This document shows positions 26,185 to 35,840 of a stretch of DNA of 64,000 bases, one piece after another. The notes under the pieces were generated by a model, which worked only from the letters and a program-made list of their open reading frames with translations, made no database searches and was not told the DNA's origin. The DNA is from Spirochaetaceae bacterium 4572_59. Lineage in GTDB: Bacteria; Spirochaetota; Spirochaetia; DSM-2461. The DNA lies in contig NBMC01000009.1 of the NCBI GenBank assembly GCA_002084805.1, positions 1 through 64,000 on the forward strand, given 5' to 3'. The position numbers and the translations under genes are program-made. How positions within the stretch are numbered: the first letter of the stretch is position 1; each line of letters begins with the position of its first letter.

Positions 26185-27197
26185 CAGTGCCCTTCTTCAT
26201 AGTATTTATCATTGAGTAACCGTTTTATTTTTCTCAGTTCATCTTGTCCTGACAGATACCAGGAAAGAATAACCCCCAAAGAAAAGGGATTCCCTGCAGC
26301 CAGGCGACTGGAAAGATGATTCAAATCCTTTTCCATATCCTGAAACAAAAGAGGAAGGGTTTGATTCAGAGATTTAAATGACAAACGGGGAAAGAGCTTA
26401 TGTAGAAGCTCCCGGAAATCCACTACATTCATGCTGTATGCCCGGAGGAAAAGCTCATCATTCAGCTTTTCTCCTCCCTCCAGATAGTAACACTTATCCA
26501 TTGATGAGGGAAAAGCCTTTGAACTTCTGAAGAGAAGCAGGGTCAGCAGGTTCTGACGGTCGATCATTTGCTGTAGTACCAGGGTCGCAGACGTCCTGTC
26601 CTTTCTCTCCAATAGAGCTAGATGCGCCAGAACCTGACGGTAGAAAAAACTATCCAGAGCCCATTCACTATGGAAAAGAGACTGATTCTGCCGGCAGGAG
26701 AGAAGCCCCTCCTCAAGGACATCGTAATAGGGTGTATGCTTTAGCAGAGAGAGAAGCTGTTTCTCCGAGGAAGCATTGATGACAGCTTTAAAGTCGATGA
26801 TATGTGCAATGGAAACAGGTAGAAAATATCCTAACTGTGCGGAGATACTCATCTCCCTGATACACTGGACATACCAGAGGCGAAGAGCGACTTTCAAACT
26901 GTCTATTTCATATTTCAAAAAAAATGATTCGGAAAAATGGGCAACATCCCCGGGAAGAAAAGATTTTATTTTACCATAAAGATCTATTTCCAGAACCAGC
27001 AGTTCTTTTTCCACCAGACGGATATCGCCACTTTCATTGTAAATTGTGCATAGGGATTGGTAAGGGGTATCACGGAAGAGCTGTACAGCTTCCTGCAGTG
27101 ACCGAGAGCGCTGGAGAACTTGGAAAAAATCCTCATCCAGCCGGAGACTGCGGCGGGCTTTTACTTTGGCATTTATGAAAGCATATTTATGGATCAT
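26184..27197 (-). CDS. atpC: V-type ATPase subunit C (d-like)
   Basis: Funnel-shaped all-helical subunit of 337 residues that connects the central stalk to the proteolipid ring. It starts YAFINAKVKARRSLRLDEDF and carries repeated elements such as LKVALRLWYVQCIR and LSWYLSGQDELRKIKRLLN, as in archaeal AtpC. Located between subunits G/H and I in a gene order shared with other spirochaetal and archaeal V-ATPases. It overlaps the G/H gene by four bases. Confidence 0.86.
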   Translation of the reverse strand: MIHKYAFINAKVKARRSLRLDEDFFQVLQRSRSLQEAVQLFRDTPYQSLCTIYNESGDIRLVEKELLVLEIDLYGKIKSFLPGDVAHFSESFFLKYEIDSLKVALRLWYVQCIREMSISAQLGYFLPVSIAHIIDFKAVINASSEKQLLSLLKHTPYYDVLEEGLLSCRQNQSLFHSEWALDSFFYRQVLAHLALLERKDRTSATLVLQQMIDRQNLLTLLLFRSSKAFPSSMDKCYYLEGGEKLNDELFLRAYSMNVVDFRELLHKLFPRLSFKSLNQTLPLLFQDMEKDLNHLSSRLAAGNPFSLGVILSWYLSGQDELRKIKRLLNDKYYEEGH

Positions 27198-27523
27198 TCT
27201 CTCTGCTGTTTTGATATGCCGACTATAACAGAAACAACATCATCAATGATAGAAGTATAGGGTTCTTCTTTCAGATTGTCCGGAATTAAATGGAGGCCTT
27301 TTTCAACATCCAGTTTTTCCCGGGCACTGCCTTCAAGCTGCTTGCGGAGAGCATCTGTTTTTTCATGATACTCAGCGGCAAGCCTCTCTTTAACAGTACG
27401 TGTGCGTTCTGCCATTTCCCGGTCACAGTCCTTTTTTATTTCAGCAGCTTTCAGATGAGCATCATCCAACCGTTTTTCTGACTCTTTTTCTAGCTGTATT
27501 ATAGATTCAATTTCATCTTTCAT
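27194..27523 (-). CDS. V-type ATPase subunit G/H (peripheral stalk)
   Basis: Short charged coiled-coil protein (109 residues; EKESEKRLDDAHLKAAEIKK through AEYHEKTDALRKQL) with a C-terminal helix ending in SVIVGISKQ. It pairs with subunit E in the stator of archaeal-type ATPases. It is the first ATPase gene of the operon and follows the CheA-like gene by only three bases, so the ATPase genes appear to be co-transcribed with the flagellar block. Identification relies on length, composition and position. Confidence 0.72.
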   Translation of the reverse strand: MKDEIESIIQLEKESEKRLDDAHLKAAEIKKDCDREMAERTRTVKERLAAEYHEKTDALRKQLEGSAREKLDVEKGLHLIPDNLKEEPYTSIIDDVVSVIVGISKQQRE

Positions 27524-27526
27524 AAT

Positions 27527-29386
27527 TTATCCGATCAATGCGGGAGAGAGGTACATAAAATCGGCCTCTTCTCCGGAGATTGTAACATCGTACAGAAAAG
27601 GCTCTTTCTGTTCACCAAGAAAAAAGTTATCCCGCGGAATCTCACGTTCCAAAACCAGGTCATCCACCGGCATAATAGCCTTACGCCCCAGGTGCTGAAT
27701 AACAAGGAGGTAGGGAGTTTTAAAATTAATAGTTCTTCTGCTGACCATACCACGCAGGTTAAACAGGGGCAGCGAAACGTTTCCAATTCTGTAGTACAGA
27801 AGATTATGCTCTTTCTGTTCCAGAGAGGATACTTCCATAGGAAAAACCCCGACTACATTCCTTTTTGGTAGAGCAAGGAGCCTATTTTCCATCTGAAAGA
27901 TCATTAGAGGCATCAAATCACGCTCTCCTGGAATGGTAATGATAAAGCGTGTTCCCTTAGCTCTACTTGTTTCAAGTTCCAGTGTTCCACCTAAAGCATT
28001 TTCCACATCATGGGCAACCAGATCCAGCCCGATGCCCCTACCGGACATACGGTCAACACTATCATTGGTGGAAAACCCCGGACGAGTGAGGATTCTCAGC
28101 AGATTATCCTGAACAGAAGCATCAGAATCACTCATTTTTCGTTTAACCGCATCCAGATCAACCCCATTGCCATCATCCTGAAAAATAATAATGACACTCT
28201 CTCCGTCCTGTTGAGCTTTCAGTGTAATCATACCAACGGGATTCTTGCCCGCTTCCAGCCGCTGGGAGGGCCGTTCAATACCATGGCTGACAGCATTGCG
28301 GATAAGCTGAATAAGTATTCGTGAGACCAGTTCGAGACAGCGGATATTCAAACCGAAGCGGCCTCCACTGAAATCACAGCTGACTTTCTTCTCCAGACGC
28401 TCCCCTGAATCTTTGGCAAAACGTTTAAGATTGGAGTAGAGAGAGGAAAGAGGGATAAGGGATACGGAACTGAGGTCCTGCTCCATTTCCCGGATCAGTC
28501 CCAATAGTGACTCTTTCTGAGGAAGACCCGGAGGAAGAGGCAGAACAATCTCTTTCATTTCTATAAGAGAGTCTTTCAAACGGGAAACCGTATCTGTTTC
28601 CAGCTCTACCTTACTCATAACAGGAGCCAGAGTTTCCTGTACCATTATCTCGGCCTGGGGGTTCCCTTTTTTACTGGACTGACTAAAATGTGAGTAGTCC
28701 AACTGCACAAGACTGGTCTGAAGTATACCGTCTATATTGACCGCTTCAAAAACAGGTGAATCACCATTGTCTGATGTCAAAATAAAAGTGAGGCTGGAGT
28801 AATCCTGATCCTTATTATCCGGTTTAGGATGCGTATAAATCACATTTGTACGGATTTCCAAATTATTCAAAATAAGATAGGCCCTCACATAGGGCAGCCG
28901 TTCATCCGGATCTATCTGTACAGTCAGACAGAAGAGCTGATCATCCCGGCGTTCCGCTTCCCAAAGCAGCTTCTTCTGAAAAGGGCTCAGTTCGATACGG
29001 TCATATCCTCCGCTGTGTCCTGAAAGAGATATTTCGATAGGATCATCATTCTGATCCACATAATACTCAGAAGGTCCTGTCAGTGAACGGAGCAGAAGGT
29101 TCTCAAGTCGTGGAATTCTCTGAGAAAACTCATGGGCTTTTTGAAAGAATACCTTATCATCCCTGGAGTTCTTCATTTCTTCAAAAAAAGATTCCATGGA
29201 ATGGATATGGGACTCCACATCATTTAATTGAAAAAAAGCAGCCCCTGATTTCAGAGAATGGAGATGTCGAAACAGATCATCCAGCAAAGAAATATCTGGA
29301 AGTTCTCTCTCACAGAGGAGAAGCAGATTCTTCATTTTTTCAACCATGGGATCCGCGTCAGCCAGGAACTCTTTCAAATGTGTCAC
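27527..29386 (-). CDS. CheA-like histidine kinase
   Basis: GTG start with AAGGGG upstream, overlapping the preceding stop by one base. Residues 1-105 form a histidine-phosphotransfer domain with the site FRHLHSLKSGAAFF (His43). About 130-225 resembles a P2-type response-regulator-binding domain (LFCLTVQIDPDERLPYVRAY). A dimerisation segment follows (about 250-325), then HATPase_c with LIRNAVSHGIERP, FQDDGNGVDL and MSGRGIGLDLV, and a C-terminal CheW-like domain (about 490-619). It is a full CheA in layout, with quite divergent sequence in P2 and CheW. Its place between flagellar genes and the V-ATPase, without cheW, cheY or cheR nearby, suggests a second CheA dedicated to motility control or to another output. 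Confidence 0.83.
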   Translation of the reverse strand: MTHLKEFLADADPMVEKMKNLLLLCERELPDISLLDDLFRHLHSLKSGAAFFQLNDVESHIHSMESFFEEMKNSRDDKVFFQKAHEFSQRIPRLENLLLRSLTGPSEYYVDQNDDPIEISLSGHSGGYDRIELSPFQKKLLWEAERRDDQLFCLTVQIDPDERLPYVRAYLILNNLEIRTNVIYTHPKPDNKDQDYSSLTFILTSDNGDSPVFEAVNIDGILQTSLVQLDYSHFSQSSKKGNPQAEIMVQETLAPVMSKVELETDTVSRLKDSLIEMKEIVLPLPPGLPQKESLLGLIREMEQDLSSVSLIPLSSLYSNLKRFAKDSGERLEKKVSCDFSGGRFGLNIRCLELVSRILIQLIRNAVSHGIERPSQRLEAGKNPVGMITLKAQQDGESVIIIFQDDGNGVDLDAVKRKMSDSDASVQDNLLRILTRPGFSTNDSVDRMSGRGIGLDLVAHDVENALGGTLELETSRAKGTRFIITIPGERDLMPLMIFQMENRLLALPKRNVVGVFPMEVSSLEQKEHNLLYYRIGNVSLPLFNLRGMVSRRTINFKTPYLLVIQHLGRKAIMPVDDLVLEREIPRDNFFLGEQKEPFLYDVTISGEEADFMYLSPALIG

Positions 29387-29925
29387 TATTCGGCCCCTTC
29401 CCTATGGAGAGAGATAATAAGATCTACTTCTGCAATGGAGGCTTGTAATTTCTGTGAAATAATATCAGCTGAGAATCCCTGTCCATACAGGGACATAACA
29501 CTGTTTTTTAAGGTCAAAGGTTTTTCCTGTTCAAGCTTTTTCTCTTCTTCTTCCAGAGAGAGCTGTAAGCCCTGAGAATGAGGATATGTCTGAGACGGTG
29601 GTTCTTCTTCACTGGGAATGACAGCACTCTTTTTCAAATGACTGTAAACCTGCCGTGAGAGATCAGATTTTTCACTTTCTTTCTGCATGATAAGCATTTT
29701 TTTATCTGCATTTTCCAAAAGAATTTCCAGGGTATTAATCCTGTTTTCAAGAAGAGCCACATTCCTTTCCGCAGTCTGGTTCATTTCCAGAACCAGTTCA
29801 TCTATCTCATCGCGGATCCTGCTGATCCACTCATCACTTGTGATAGCCCTTTCAATTCTGTTTTTCAGATATAAAAATCCGCCGGCCATCACTATTATAG
29901 CAACAGCCAGAATAATTCCTGTCAT
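29386..29925 (-). CDS. Membrane-anchored coiled-coil protein, SwrB/DUF6115-like
   Basis: One N-terminal membrane helix (GIILAVAIIVMAGGFLYL), a coiled coil (about 25-85), an acidic linker and a C-terminal helix-turn-helix-like module (LKNSVMSLYGQGFSADIISQ). The layout is that of Bacillus SwrB, which activates the flagellar export apparatus, and the gene lies in the comparable place just after the motility sigma factor region. Sequence identity to SwrB is probably low; the assignment is by layout and position. It overlaps the CheA-like gene by one base. Confidence 0.55.
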   Translation of the reverse strand: MTGIILAVAIIVMAGGFLYLKNRIERAITSDEWISRIRDEIDELVLEMNQTAERNVALLENRINTLEILLENADKKMLIMQKESEKSDLSRQVYSHLKKSAVIPSEEEPPSQTYPHSQGLQLSLEEEEKKLEQEKPLTLKNSVMSLYGQGFSADIISQKLQASIAEVDLIISLHREGAE

Positions 29926-29940
29926 AGTACTCCCTGATGC

Positions 29941-30261
29941 TTAACCGGATATATCTATATGTATTCCCATTTCGGGATCCTGTACAATTTTCTGTTTTTT
30001 CTTTTCTTCTTTAGCAGAAGCAGCCTGCTGATGGCCCTCTTCCTTCTTCCCGCTATCTGCTTCTTTATCATCAACTTTCCGAGATTCTTTATCTTCCTTG
30101 CTGGCATCTACAGAGCTGTTACGCTGAAGTTCCTGTTCCACCAGTTTCCTGGCTTCCTGGTTCTGTTGCAGAGCTGAAGCCTGCTGATTGTGAGATTGTT
30201 CTTTACCTACATCATTCAGTCTGACAAACATAGTCTGCAAATCAAGAGGTTTAATGGACAT
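29941..30261 (-). CDS. Small hydrophilic protein of the flagellar neighbourhood, function unknown
   Basis: The ATG at 30261 has GAGGAGAAT directly upstream and is preferred over the frame opening at 30330, which lies inside the preceding gene. The protein (106 residues) starts with a conserved-looking MSIKPLDLQTMFVRLNDVGK and then becomes a Gln/Glu/Lys-rich low-complexity chain, ending DPEMGIHIDISG. No signal peptide or membrane helix. Short proteins of this type are found after the fapA-like gene in treponemes as I recall. No function proposed. Confidence 0.6.
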   Translation of the reverse strand: MSIKPLDLQTMFVRLNDVGKEQSHNQQASALQQNQEARKLVEQELQRNSSVDASKEDKESRKVDDKEADSGKKEEGHQQAASAKEEKKKQKIVQDPEMGIHIDISG

Positions 30262-30289
30262 ATTCTCCTCCTCAGCATGGATTAACGAA

Positions 30290-32251
30290 TCAATCCCGCC
30301 TTTGTAACTCCTCTTCTTCAATGTCCTCATACTTAGCAGTGGTTATAAAACCGTCCTGCAGGACAAAAGTCACAGGATAATCATATGGATTCGTTACTTC
30401 GTACTCATCGTCCTTTATATATATTTTAACACCAGTATTCACATTTGTAGATGCAGAAATTTTTCCTCTAAGCTGTAAAACAGACAAATATTCGCTTTTT
30501 TGCTCAACCGCGTCCTTGATTTTCTCTATGTCATCGATCAGATCATTATGCCTGGCCCGCAGTTCCTGAAAGAGCTTCTCCTTTTCTGCAGACAGTTTTT
30601 TCCGGGCCCGTTTCTGTTTCATAAGTCCCTGCAGGTTCCGATCAATCTCATTCTGTTCCTTATCAAGAGATTCCTGTTGCTGCAGCAGTTCATCCATCTC
30701 TTCTTTGGCCTTGGGATCATAACCGACACGCAGGATCGTTTCTGCACCGCCCTTTGATCCAAGGCTTGCCGCATTGATCTCTTCGGCGGCCTTCAGCTCA
30801 CCTCCGACGATACGGGCACGTTTTCCCTTGCAGAGAATTTTAGAGGAGGCATCCACATGGGCATTCACAATACCATCACTGACGATAACATTTTCGCCGG
30901 CATTTACATTGGCGTTATTGATAAAACTGGACCAAACGGAAAGACCGGATGAGATACGACCGTACTCACCTTCTCCGCCATTGATACCGCGTTTCACCAC
31001 GATATCACCACCGGCATTCAGGTTGGATTTACCTACAAAACCGTTCACTTCAATATTCCCCTGAGCGGAGACTTCGTATCCGTCTTCCACATTCCCTTTG
31101 ATCACAACAGTTCCAAGGCCGTTTACATTACCCGTGGATGCATTAACATCACCCGGAATAACCAGAACGGTTTCCACTGTTACTTTTCCTTTCAGGAGAA
31201 GAACCTGACCACTCTCGGAAGCTATTACGGTACGACCGTTATCTGTAATGGAGACATTTTTACCTAGTCCGATCTGTGTATCCGTACCATCTTTTGCAGA
31301 AATATATTTTCCATATACGGTACGTCCGTCTTTTCCTACTTCCGGAGGAATCTTCCGGGCTAAAGGCTGACCTTTTACAACATTCTGAATCAGATTGAGT
31401 TCTTTAAAATCGACGGTCCCATCAATTTTCTGTTTCAATTTAACCTGAGAGGGATCCACTTCAAACAGATAACTGATGGAGGCATTTCTTCCGTTTACCG
31501 CAGCTTCGCCCCTAGCAATAACATAAGGTTCATTATAGACGGGAGAATCTTCAAAATTGATAAGGGCACTTTCGAGTATGCCGTAAACAACATTATTATT
31601 CCGTAGGAATGATGTGATATCCGAGGAGGTTAGATCCGCACCGCCAGGTCCGGGTTCGCTCACATTGATACTAGCCTGCATATCATCTGCAGAAACTTCC
31701 ACCGTCGGTCTGGCATCATTTACAGGATTGTAGATAAAATCGCCAACTTTTACATACACCCCATCTGCGTTTTCTATGGTAGTATTGACCTTTTCTTCGA
31801 AGATATCATTTACCTGACGTCTAGCCAGTTCAAATAAAACCTGATCAGCGGAAACGGCAATCCCCCTTGTGTCCGGGGCTGTAACCTTCAGATAGGCACC
31901 ATCATTGGATAGCCGCACCGAAAAATCACCATTAATTATAACATCTTCTTCAAGAAGCACATTATCAGACATCTCTTCAAAGAGGACTTCCCCTTCTTCA
32001 TTCTTGATAATACGTCTTTCCGCTTCATAGACTTTAAGTGAAAAATTCTTATGACCGACGCCTAAAAAACCGTGCCTCCCCTTAGCGAGAGTCTCATATT
32101 CAAGACGTTTTACGGGAACACCCAGCTCTATAGCGGCTTGACTGAGAGCCTCTTCCAGGGTTTTACCAGTCACTTCAACAGATTTTCGTTCCCTGTCCTT
32201 TTCAGACATTTCACGAAGAGTCTCCTGAAATTGATCCTGGTTGATCATCAT
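30290..32251 (-). CDS. FapA (DUF342) family polymer-forming protein with Jag-N domain
   Basis: Large protein (653 residues). An N-terminal Jag-N domain is seen in VEVTGKTLEEALSQAAIELG and GRHGFLGVGHKNFSLKVY. The centre is a FapA region with the repetitive beta-helix block (ANVNAGENVIVSDGIVNAHV, NLNAGGDIVVKRGINGG) where Gly/Asn/Val recur about every ten residues. A coiled coil (about 530-600, EEMDELLQQQESLDKEQNEI) and a beta-rich tail follow. In other bacteria such proteins assemble into cell-envelope or membrane-surface polymers; the placement directly after the flagellar sigma gene is conserved in treponemes. It likely acts at the inner membrane near the flagellar machinery (inference). Confidence 0.85.
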   Translation of the reverse strand: MMINQDQFQETLREMSEKDRERKSVEVTGKTLEEALSQAAIELGVPVKRLEYETLAKGRHGFLGVGHKNFSLKVYEAERRIIKNEEGEVLFEEMSDNVLLEEDVIINGDFSVRLSNDGAYLKVTAPDTRGIAVSADQVLFELARRQVNDIFEEKVNTTIENADGVYVKVGDFIYNPVNDARPTVEVSADDMQASINVSEPGPGGADLTSSDITSFLRNNNVVYGILESALINFEDSPVYNEPYVIARGEAAVNGRNASISYLFEVDPSQVKLKQKIDGTVDFKELNLIQNVVKGQPLARKIPPEVGKDGRTVYGKYISAKDGTDTQIGLGKNVSITDNGRTVIASESGQVLLLKGKVTVETVLVIPGDVNASTGNVNGLGTVVIKGNVEDGYEVSAQGNIEVNGFVGKSNLNAGGDIVVKRGINGGEGEYGRISSGLSVWSSFINNANVNAGENVIVSDGIVNAHVDASSKILCKGKRARIVGGELKAAEEINAASLGSKGGAETILRVGYDPKAKEEMDELLQQQESLDKEQNEIDRNLQGLMKQKRARKKLSAEKEKLFQELRARHNDLIDDIEKIKDAVEQKSEYLSVLQLRGKISASTNVNTGVKIYIKDDEYEVTNPYDYPVTFVLQDGFITTAKYEDIEEEELQRRD

Positions 32252-32252
32252 T

Positions 32253-33041
32253 TTACATGATACCTTTTTTTATATTTGTCAGCTTGGATCTCAGACGCAT
32301 GATAGCCTTTGTATGGAGCTGTGAAATTCTTGATTCTGTCACTTCAAGAACCTTACCTATCTCTTTCAGTGTAAGATCTTCATAGTAATAGAGAACTAGC
32401 ACTTTCTGCTCTTTTTCAGGCAATTCTCGGATGGCTTCGGCGATAACACGGCGAATTTCATCTTTTTCCGCGATGGTCTCCGGCTGAAGGCTGACGGGAG
32501 ATTCGATGCTGTCCTGAATGCAAACAGAATCATTCTCATCACCGGCGTACCAGACATCATTCAGGGAAAGGATGGATGTTCCCCGCACTTTAAGAACCAT
32601 CTGATTGTACTGTGCCAGAGACATGTTCATGGCTTTTGCCACTTCTTCATCTGTGACAGAGCGACCCAAAGAGGATTCCAGATGCTGCATTGTATCTTCA
32701 ATTTCTCTTGTTTTCTGACGGACGGACCGGGGAACCCAATCGATGGAACGAAGTTCATCAAAAATAGCCCCTCGTATTCTTGTGACCGCATATGTTTTAA
32801 ATTTTACATGTTTTTCCGGATCAAACTTTTCAATAGCATCGAACAGACCAAAGACTCCAAATCCCACCAGATCATCAAAATCTACATTATGAGGCATTCC
32901 TACAGAAATTTTACCAGCGACATATTTTACCAGGGGAGCATATTGTCTGATGAGGGTATCACGGATTTTCTGGTCATGTGTTTTACGGTACTCCTTCCAT
33001 AATTCTTCTTCTGTCACATTTTCCAATATTTTTTCAGACAT
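32253..33041 (-). CDS. fliA: Motility sigma factor, FliA/WhiG type (sigma-28)
   Basis: Sigma-70 family member of 262 residues without region 1.1. Region 2 is seen in [30 protein letters not shown] and the -10 recognising [21 protein letters not shown]; region 3 in [16 protein letters not shown]; region 4 in [20 protein letters not shown] with the helix-turn-helix [14 protein letters not shown]. The [11 protein letters not shown] block is diagnostic of the FliA/WhiG group. It directs late flagellar and chemotaxis promoters. Genes for FlhF, FlhG and a G-tract membrane protein are immediately upstream. Confidence 0.95.
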   Translation of the reverse strand: MSEKILENVTEEELWKEYRKTHDQKIRDTLIRQYAPLVKYVAGKISVGMPHNVDFDDLVGFGVFGLFDAIEKFDPEKHVKFKTYAVTRIRGAIFDELRSIDWVPRSVRQKTREIEDTMQHLESSLGRSVTDEEVAKAMNMSLAQYNQMVLKVRGTSILSLNDVWYAGDENDSVCIQDSIESPVSLQPETIAEKDEIRRVIAEAIRELPEKEQKVLVLYYYEDLTLKEIGKVLEVTESRISQLHTKAIMRLRSKLTNIKKGIM

Positions 33042-33054
33042 TTCCGACTACTTC

Positions 33055-33696
33055 CTATTTCTGCTGATCTCTGCTCAACACGGTTTTTACTGCTTTTGCA
33101 ATCTCGGCGGGATCTTGCTCCCCCCCCCGATTGGCTACTGGTTTGGATACGTTTACCGTATCTATTTCCCCCGTTTCAAAATCTTCACTTGATGAAGATT
33201 CCGAACCGCTATTCAAATCCAGGGTATCGAGACTGGGAAGAATATCCAGATCGTTCCCGCCGGAACTTACCATAGCCGGGCTATGGGATAGCTCTGATTT
33301 ATTATTATGCACAAAATCTGCATTTTCTGCAATTTGATTATCAAGACTGTCAACTTTTGGAATTTCACCATCCGGAGAACTGCTGTGCACATTCCCTCCG
33401 GCAAGGGGCGATTCTTCGGGCATAAGAATATTGATCTTATTTTCGCTTTGATCCAGATCCCCGGCTGTTACATGGCCCGAGGAACTTTTTTCTTCCCCTT
33501 CTGTCAATTCGGGAAGGTATTTCATTACGATCCATCGGACTGAAAGGATAAACAAAAAAGTCAAGACAGCTGTTATCATAGCTCTTAAAAGTATGACCCC
33601 GGGCGAGACAGCACTGATAAAACCTATAATTATGGACAAAATCGCTGTTCCACCCGTAATAGAGGCCGGTAGCACCGCATCATAAGCAGACTTCAA
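33055..33696 (-). CDS. Two-helix membrane protein with long acidic tail, flanked by G-tracts
   Basis: Unrecognised family. The TTG at 33696 is preferred: the membrane part then starts LKSAYDAVLPASITGGTAILSII, and an 8-base G run (33705-33712) eight bases upstream is the only Shine-Dalgarno-like sequence. An alternative TTG at 33747 overlaps the FlhG neighbourhood. Two membrane helices (about 10-33 and 40-60) are followed by about 140 polar residues rich in Ser, Asp and Glu, and a conserved-looking end (DPAEIAKAVKTVLSRDQQK). A second run of 9 G on the coding strand lies 21 codons before the stop, within NRGGEQ. Both runs are sites where slippage would change translation. Confidence 0.65.
   Translation of the reverse strand: MKSAYDAVLPASITGGTAILSIIIGFISAVSPGVILLRAMITAVLTFLFILSVRWIVMKYLPELTEGEEKSSSGHVTAGDLDQSENKINILMPEESPLAGGNVHSSSPDGEIPKVDSLDNQIAENADFVHNNKSELSHSPAMVSSGGNDLDILPSLDTLDLNSGSESSSSEDFETGEIDTVNVSKPVANRGGEQDPAEIAKAVKTVLSRDQQK
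33120..33128. repeat. Homopolymer tract, nine C (nine G on the coding strand)
   Basis: Nine identical bases inside the coding sequence of the membrane protein at 33055-33696. A gain or loss of one base would replace the last 20 residues or so. Long G/C homopolymers are rare in the rest of the window (the next longest are 8 at 33705 and 7 at 48631). Confidence 0.85.
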
Positions 33697-33704
33697 AAGG
33701 CAAT

Positions 33705-33712
33705 CCCCCCCC
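33705..33712. repeat. Homopolymer tract, eight C (eight G on the coding strand) at a ribosome binding site
   Basis: On the minus strand AAGGGGGGGG precedes the likely TTG start by eight bases and is the only Shine-Dalgarno-like sequence there. Length changes would alter spacing to the start codon. Confidence 0.75.
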
Positions 33713-33748
33713 TTAATAAATTTAAAAGATAAAGTTGTTCCCGTCAAG

Positions 33749-34633
33749 CTATTCCATTCTATGCATCAAACGGCGGATAAAATGAGAAACCCCCTTTCCT
33801 TCTCGAAATTCGACATTCTCCATCCTGCTGACAATTGACTGCATACAAAGAGATGCCTGTCCCTTTGGATCACCCACCATAAAGGGGGTCTGCTTTCTAA
33901 CAGCACTCGGTACGGCTGCATCCTCATAAACGAATCCCAGATAATCCACTTTCAGATTCAGGAACTGAGCCGCAATACTGATTACCTTATGGGCTACTTT
34001 TTTAGCTTCCGTTACATTAGCAACTCTATTGACTATAAGTTTAAGGCTTAAATCCACATTTTCTATCTCGGTGGAGATAATTTTTATAATTCCATAGGCA
34101 TCTGTTATGGATGTCGGTTCAGGTGTGGTGACGATCAAGACCTCATCTGCTGCTTCTACAAAGGAGAGAACATTCTGGCTGACTCCCGCACTTGTATCAA
34201 TGATAATGATGTCTGCAGAAGAGAGTTCCGACAGTTCTTCAATAAAATTATTACGCTCATCATCCGTCAAATTAGCCACACGGGAAAATCCTGATGCTCC
34301 GGCAACGATCTGAATACCGTAATTCGTATCAAGTATGACTTCTTTCATGGTTTTCTGTTTACGGATAACATGATAAAGGTTGAATTTGGGAATAACCCCC
34401 AAAACTACATTGACATTGGCAAGCCCCAGATCAGCATCGAGAACAATAACCTTTTTACCCATTTTGGCGTAAGCCAGAGCGAGGTTAATAGATATATTTG
34501 TTTTTCCTACTCCACCCTTACCACTGGCAACGGTAATGATCCTGGTATTTTTATCTTTGTCTATCTCTCCGGAGGTATCGGAATTGCTTTTTTTCTTCAT
34601 CATTTCACGTAACAATTCTGCTTGATCCTGCAT
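33749..34633 (-). CDS. flhG: Flagellar number regulator FlhG (FleN/YlxH), MinD-like ATPase
   Basis: ParA/MinD-type ATPase of 294 residues. The deviant Walker [15 protein letters not shown], the Walker A' [10 protein letters not shown] and the IIDTSAGVS motif are present, and the C-terminus has a short amphipathic helix ([11 protein letters not shown]) that can mediate membrane association. An N-terminal [12 protein letters not shown] segment resembles the DQA(Q/E)xLR motif by which FlhG stimulates FlhF GTPase. It follows flhF by 4 bases. In spirochaetes it helps set number and polar position of periplasmic flagella. Confidence 0.94.
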   Translation of the reverse strand: MQDQAELLREMMKKKSNSDTSGEIDKDKNTRIITVASGKGGVGKTNISINLALAYAKMGKKVIVLDADLGLANVNVVLGVIPKFNLYHVIRKQKTMKEVILDTNYGIQIVAGASGFSRVANLTDDERNNFIEELSELSSADIIIIDTSAGVSQNVLSFVEAADEVLIVTTPEPTSITDAYGIIKIISTEIENVDLSLKLIVNRVANVTEAKKVAHKVISIAAQFLNLKVDYLGFVYEDAAVPSAVRKQTPFMVGDPKGQASLCMQSIVSRMENVEFREGKGVSHFIRRLMHRME

Positions 34634-34637
34634 CCTC

Positions 34638-35819
34638 TCAGCTCCACACTCTTGTATATTTCTTTTCCAATTTCTTTATAATCGGTCCTGCATCACAGTT
34701 AAATCCCACCAGATATTCCAGCAGCTTTCCACGTACATTCCTGGTTATATCCTGAGGAACTCCCTGGCCATCAGTTAAAAAGGAGAGAGATTTCTTCCGG
34801 TCCCCGATGATACTAATCAGATTACCAACCCGGGTTGTTTCATCCAATTTTGTCATAATAACTGATTTATAATGAAAAGGTTCAAATTGATCCAGTATTT
34901 CCTGAATATCCTTGTCTTTTGTAGTTGCGGAAATGGCCAGATGAATTTCACTGTTCTGACCGCAGGCTTCTACAATTGTTCGCATTTCCGCTAATTTCAT
35001 AAAATCCCTGGGACTTTTTCCAATGGTATCCACAAGGATTAGATCCTGATCCTGATTTATTTCAATCTTATCTCTTAAATCATGAAAAGACTCGGCTGTA
35101 AAGACAGGAATACCCATAATGTCACCATAGGTTTCAATTTGAGTTCTGGCACCGATTCTATAATTATCAATAGTAATCATACAGACAGACAGTGGCTGTC
35201 CTGAGGTAATACCATTTATAGCCGCCAGCTTAGCAATGGTCGTGGTTTTCCCCACTCCCGTAGGTCCTACAAGAACAAAGACCCGGGGAGAGGGAGTTAC
35301 TGTTTCCTGATAAAGAAGTATGGATTCTCCTATCCACTCCATAACAGTCTCTTCCAGAAGGCTTGTCTGTTCCAGATCCTCCAGAGAGAACTCTCTTTTC
35401 AATCGATTGATCATATCACTGATATAATCTACTGAGAAACCATTTTCCAGCAGAAGCTCGCGCATCTGTATCAGAGAGTGATGGAGTTCTGACTGTTCCT
35501 CAGTAATCGGCCCTGTAGAAATCTGGTCCTTCAAAGCCTGAACTTCCTTCAGAACCTGATCGATAGTCGATCCTTTCTGGGTCTGAGTCATGGAAAGAAT
35601 CTCTTTTTTACTTTTTTCATCCGCCTCTTTTCTATTAGCTGCGGGGGTATCTGTTATATAACCGGTGTACTCAACACCTTCTTTCGTAAACAGCCCCATG
35701 AAACCGCCAATCCTTATGTTTTTATAAAACATAATTTTTGCCCGATCTCCATATTTTAAACGGATTCGGGTGACCACTTCCTTATGGCTTAAACCGGTTT
35801 CTGTAAAATGCTCTTCCAT
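34638..35819 (-). CDS. flhF: Flagellar biosynthesis GTPase FlhF
   Basis: SRP-type GTPase (393 residues). The N-terminal basic/B domain has [21 protein letters not shown]; a helical N domain follows; the G domain has [17 protein letters not shown] (G1), [21 protein letters not shown] (G3) and TKLDET (G4). It places the flagellar basal body at the cell pole together with FlhG. Located between flhA and flhG, the canonical order. Confidence 0.95.
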   Translation of the reverse strand: MEEHFTETGLSHKEVVTRIRLKYGDRAKIMFYKNIRIGGFMGLFTKEGVEYTGYITDTPAANRKEADEKSKKEILSMTQTQKGSTIDQVLKEVQALKDQISTGPITEEQSELHHSLIQMRELLLENGFSVDYISDMINRLKREFSLEDLEQTSLLEETVMEWIGESILLYQETVTPSPRVFVLVGPTGVGKTTTIAKLAAINGITSGQPLSVCMITIDNYRIGARTQIETYGDIMGIPVFTAESFHDLRDKIEINQDQDLILVDTIGKSPRDFMKLAEMRTIVEACGQNSEIHLAISATTKDKDIQEILDQFEPFHYKSVIMTKLDETTRVGNLISIIGDRKKSLSFLTDGQGVPQDITRNVRGKLLEYLVGFNCDAGPIIKKLEKKYTRVWS

Positions 35820-35840
35820 TTCCCAACCTTTTTAACATTA

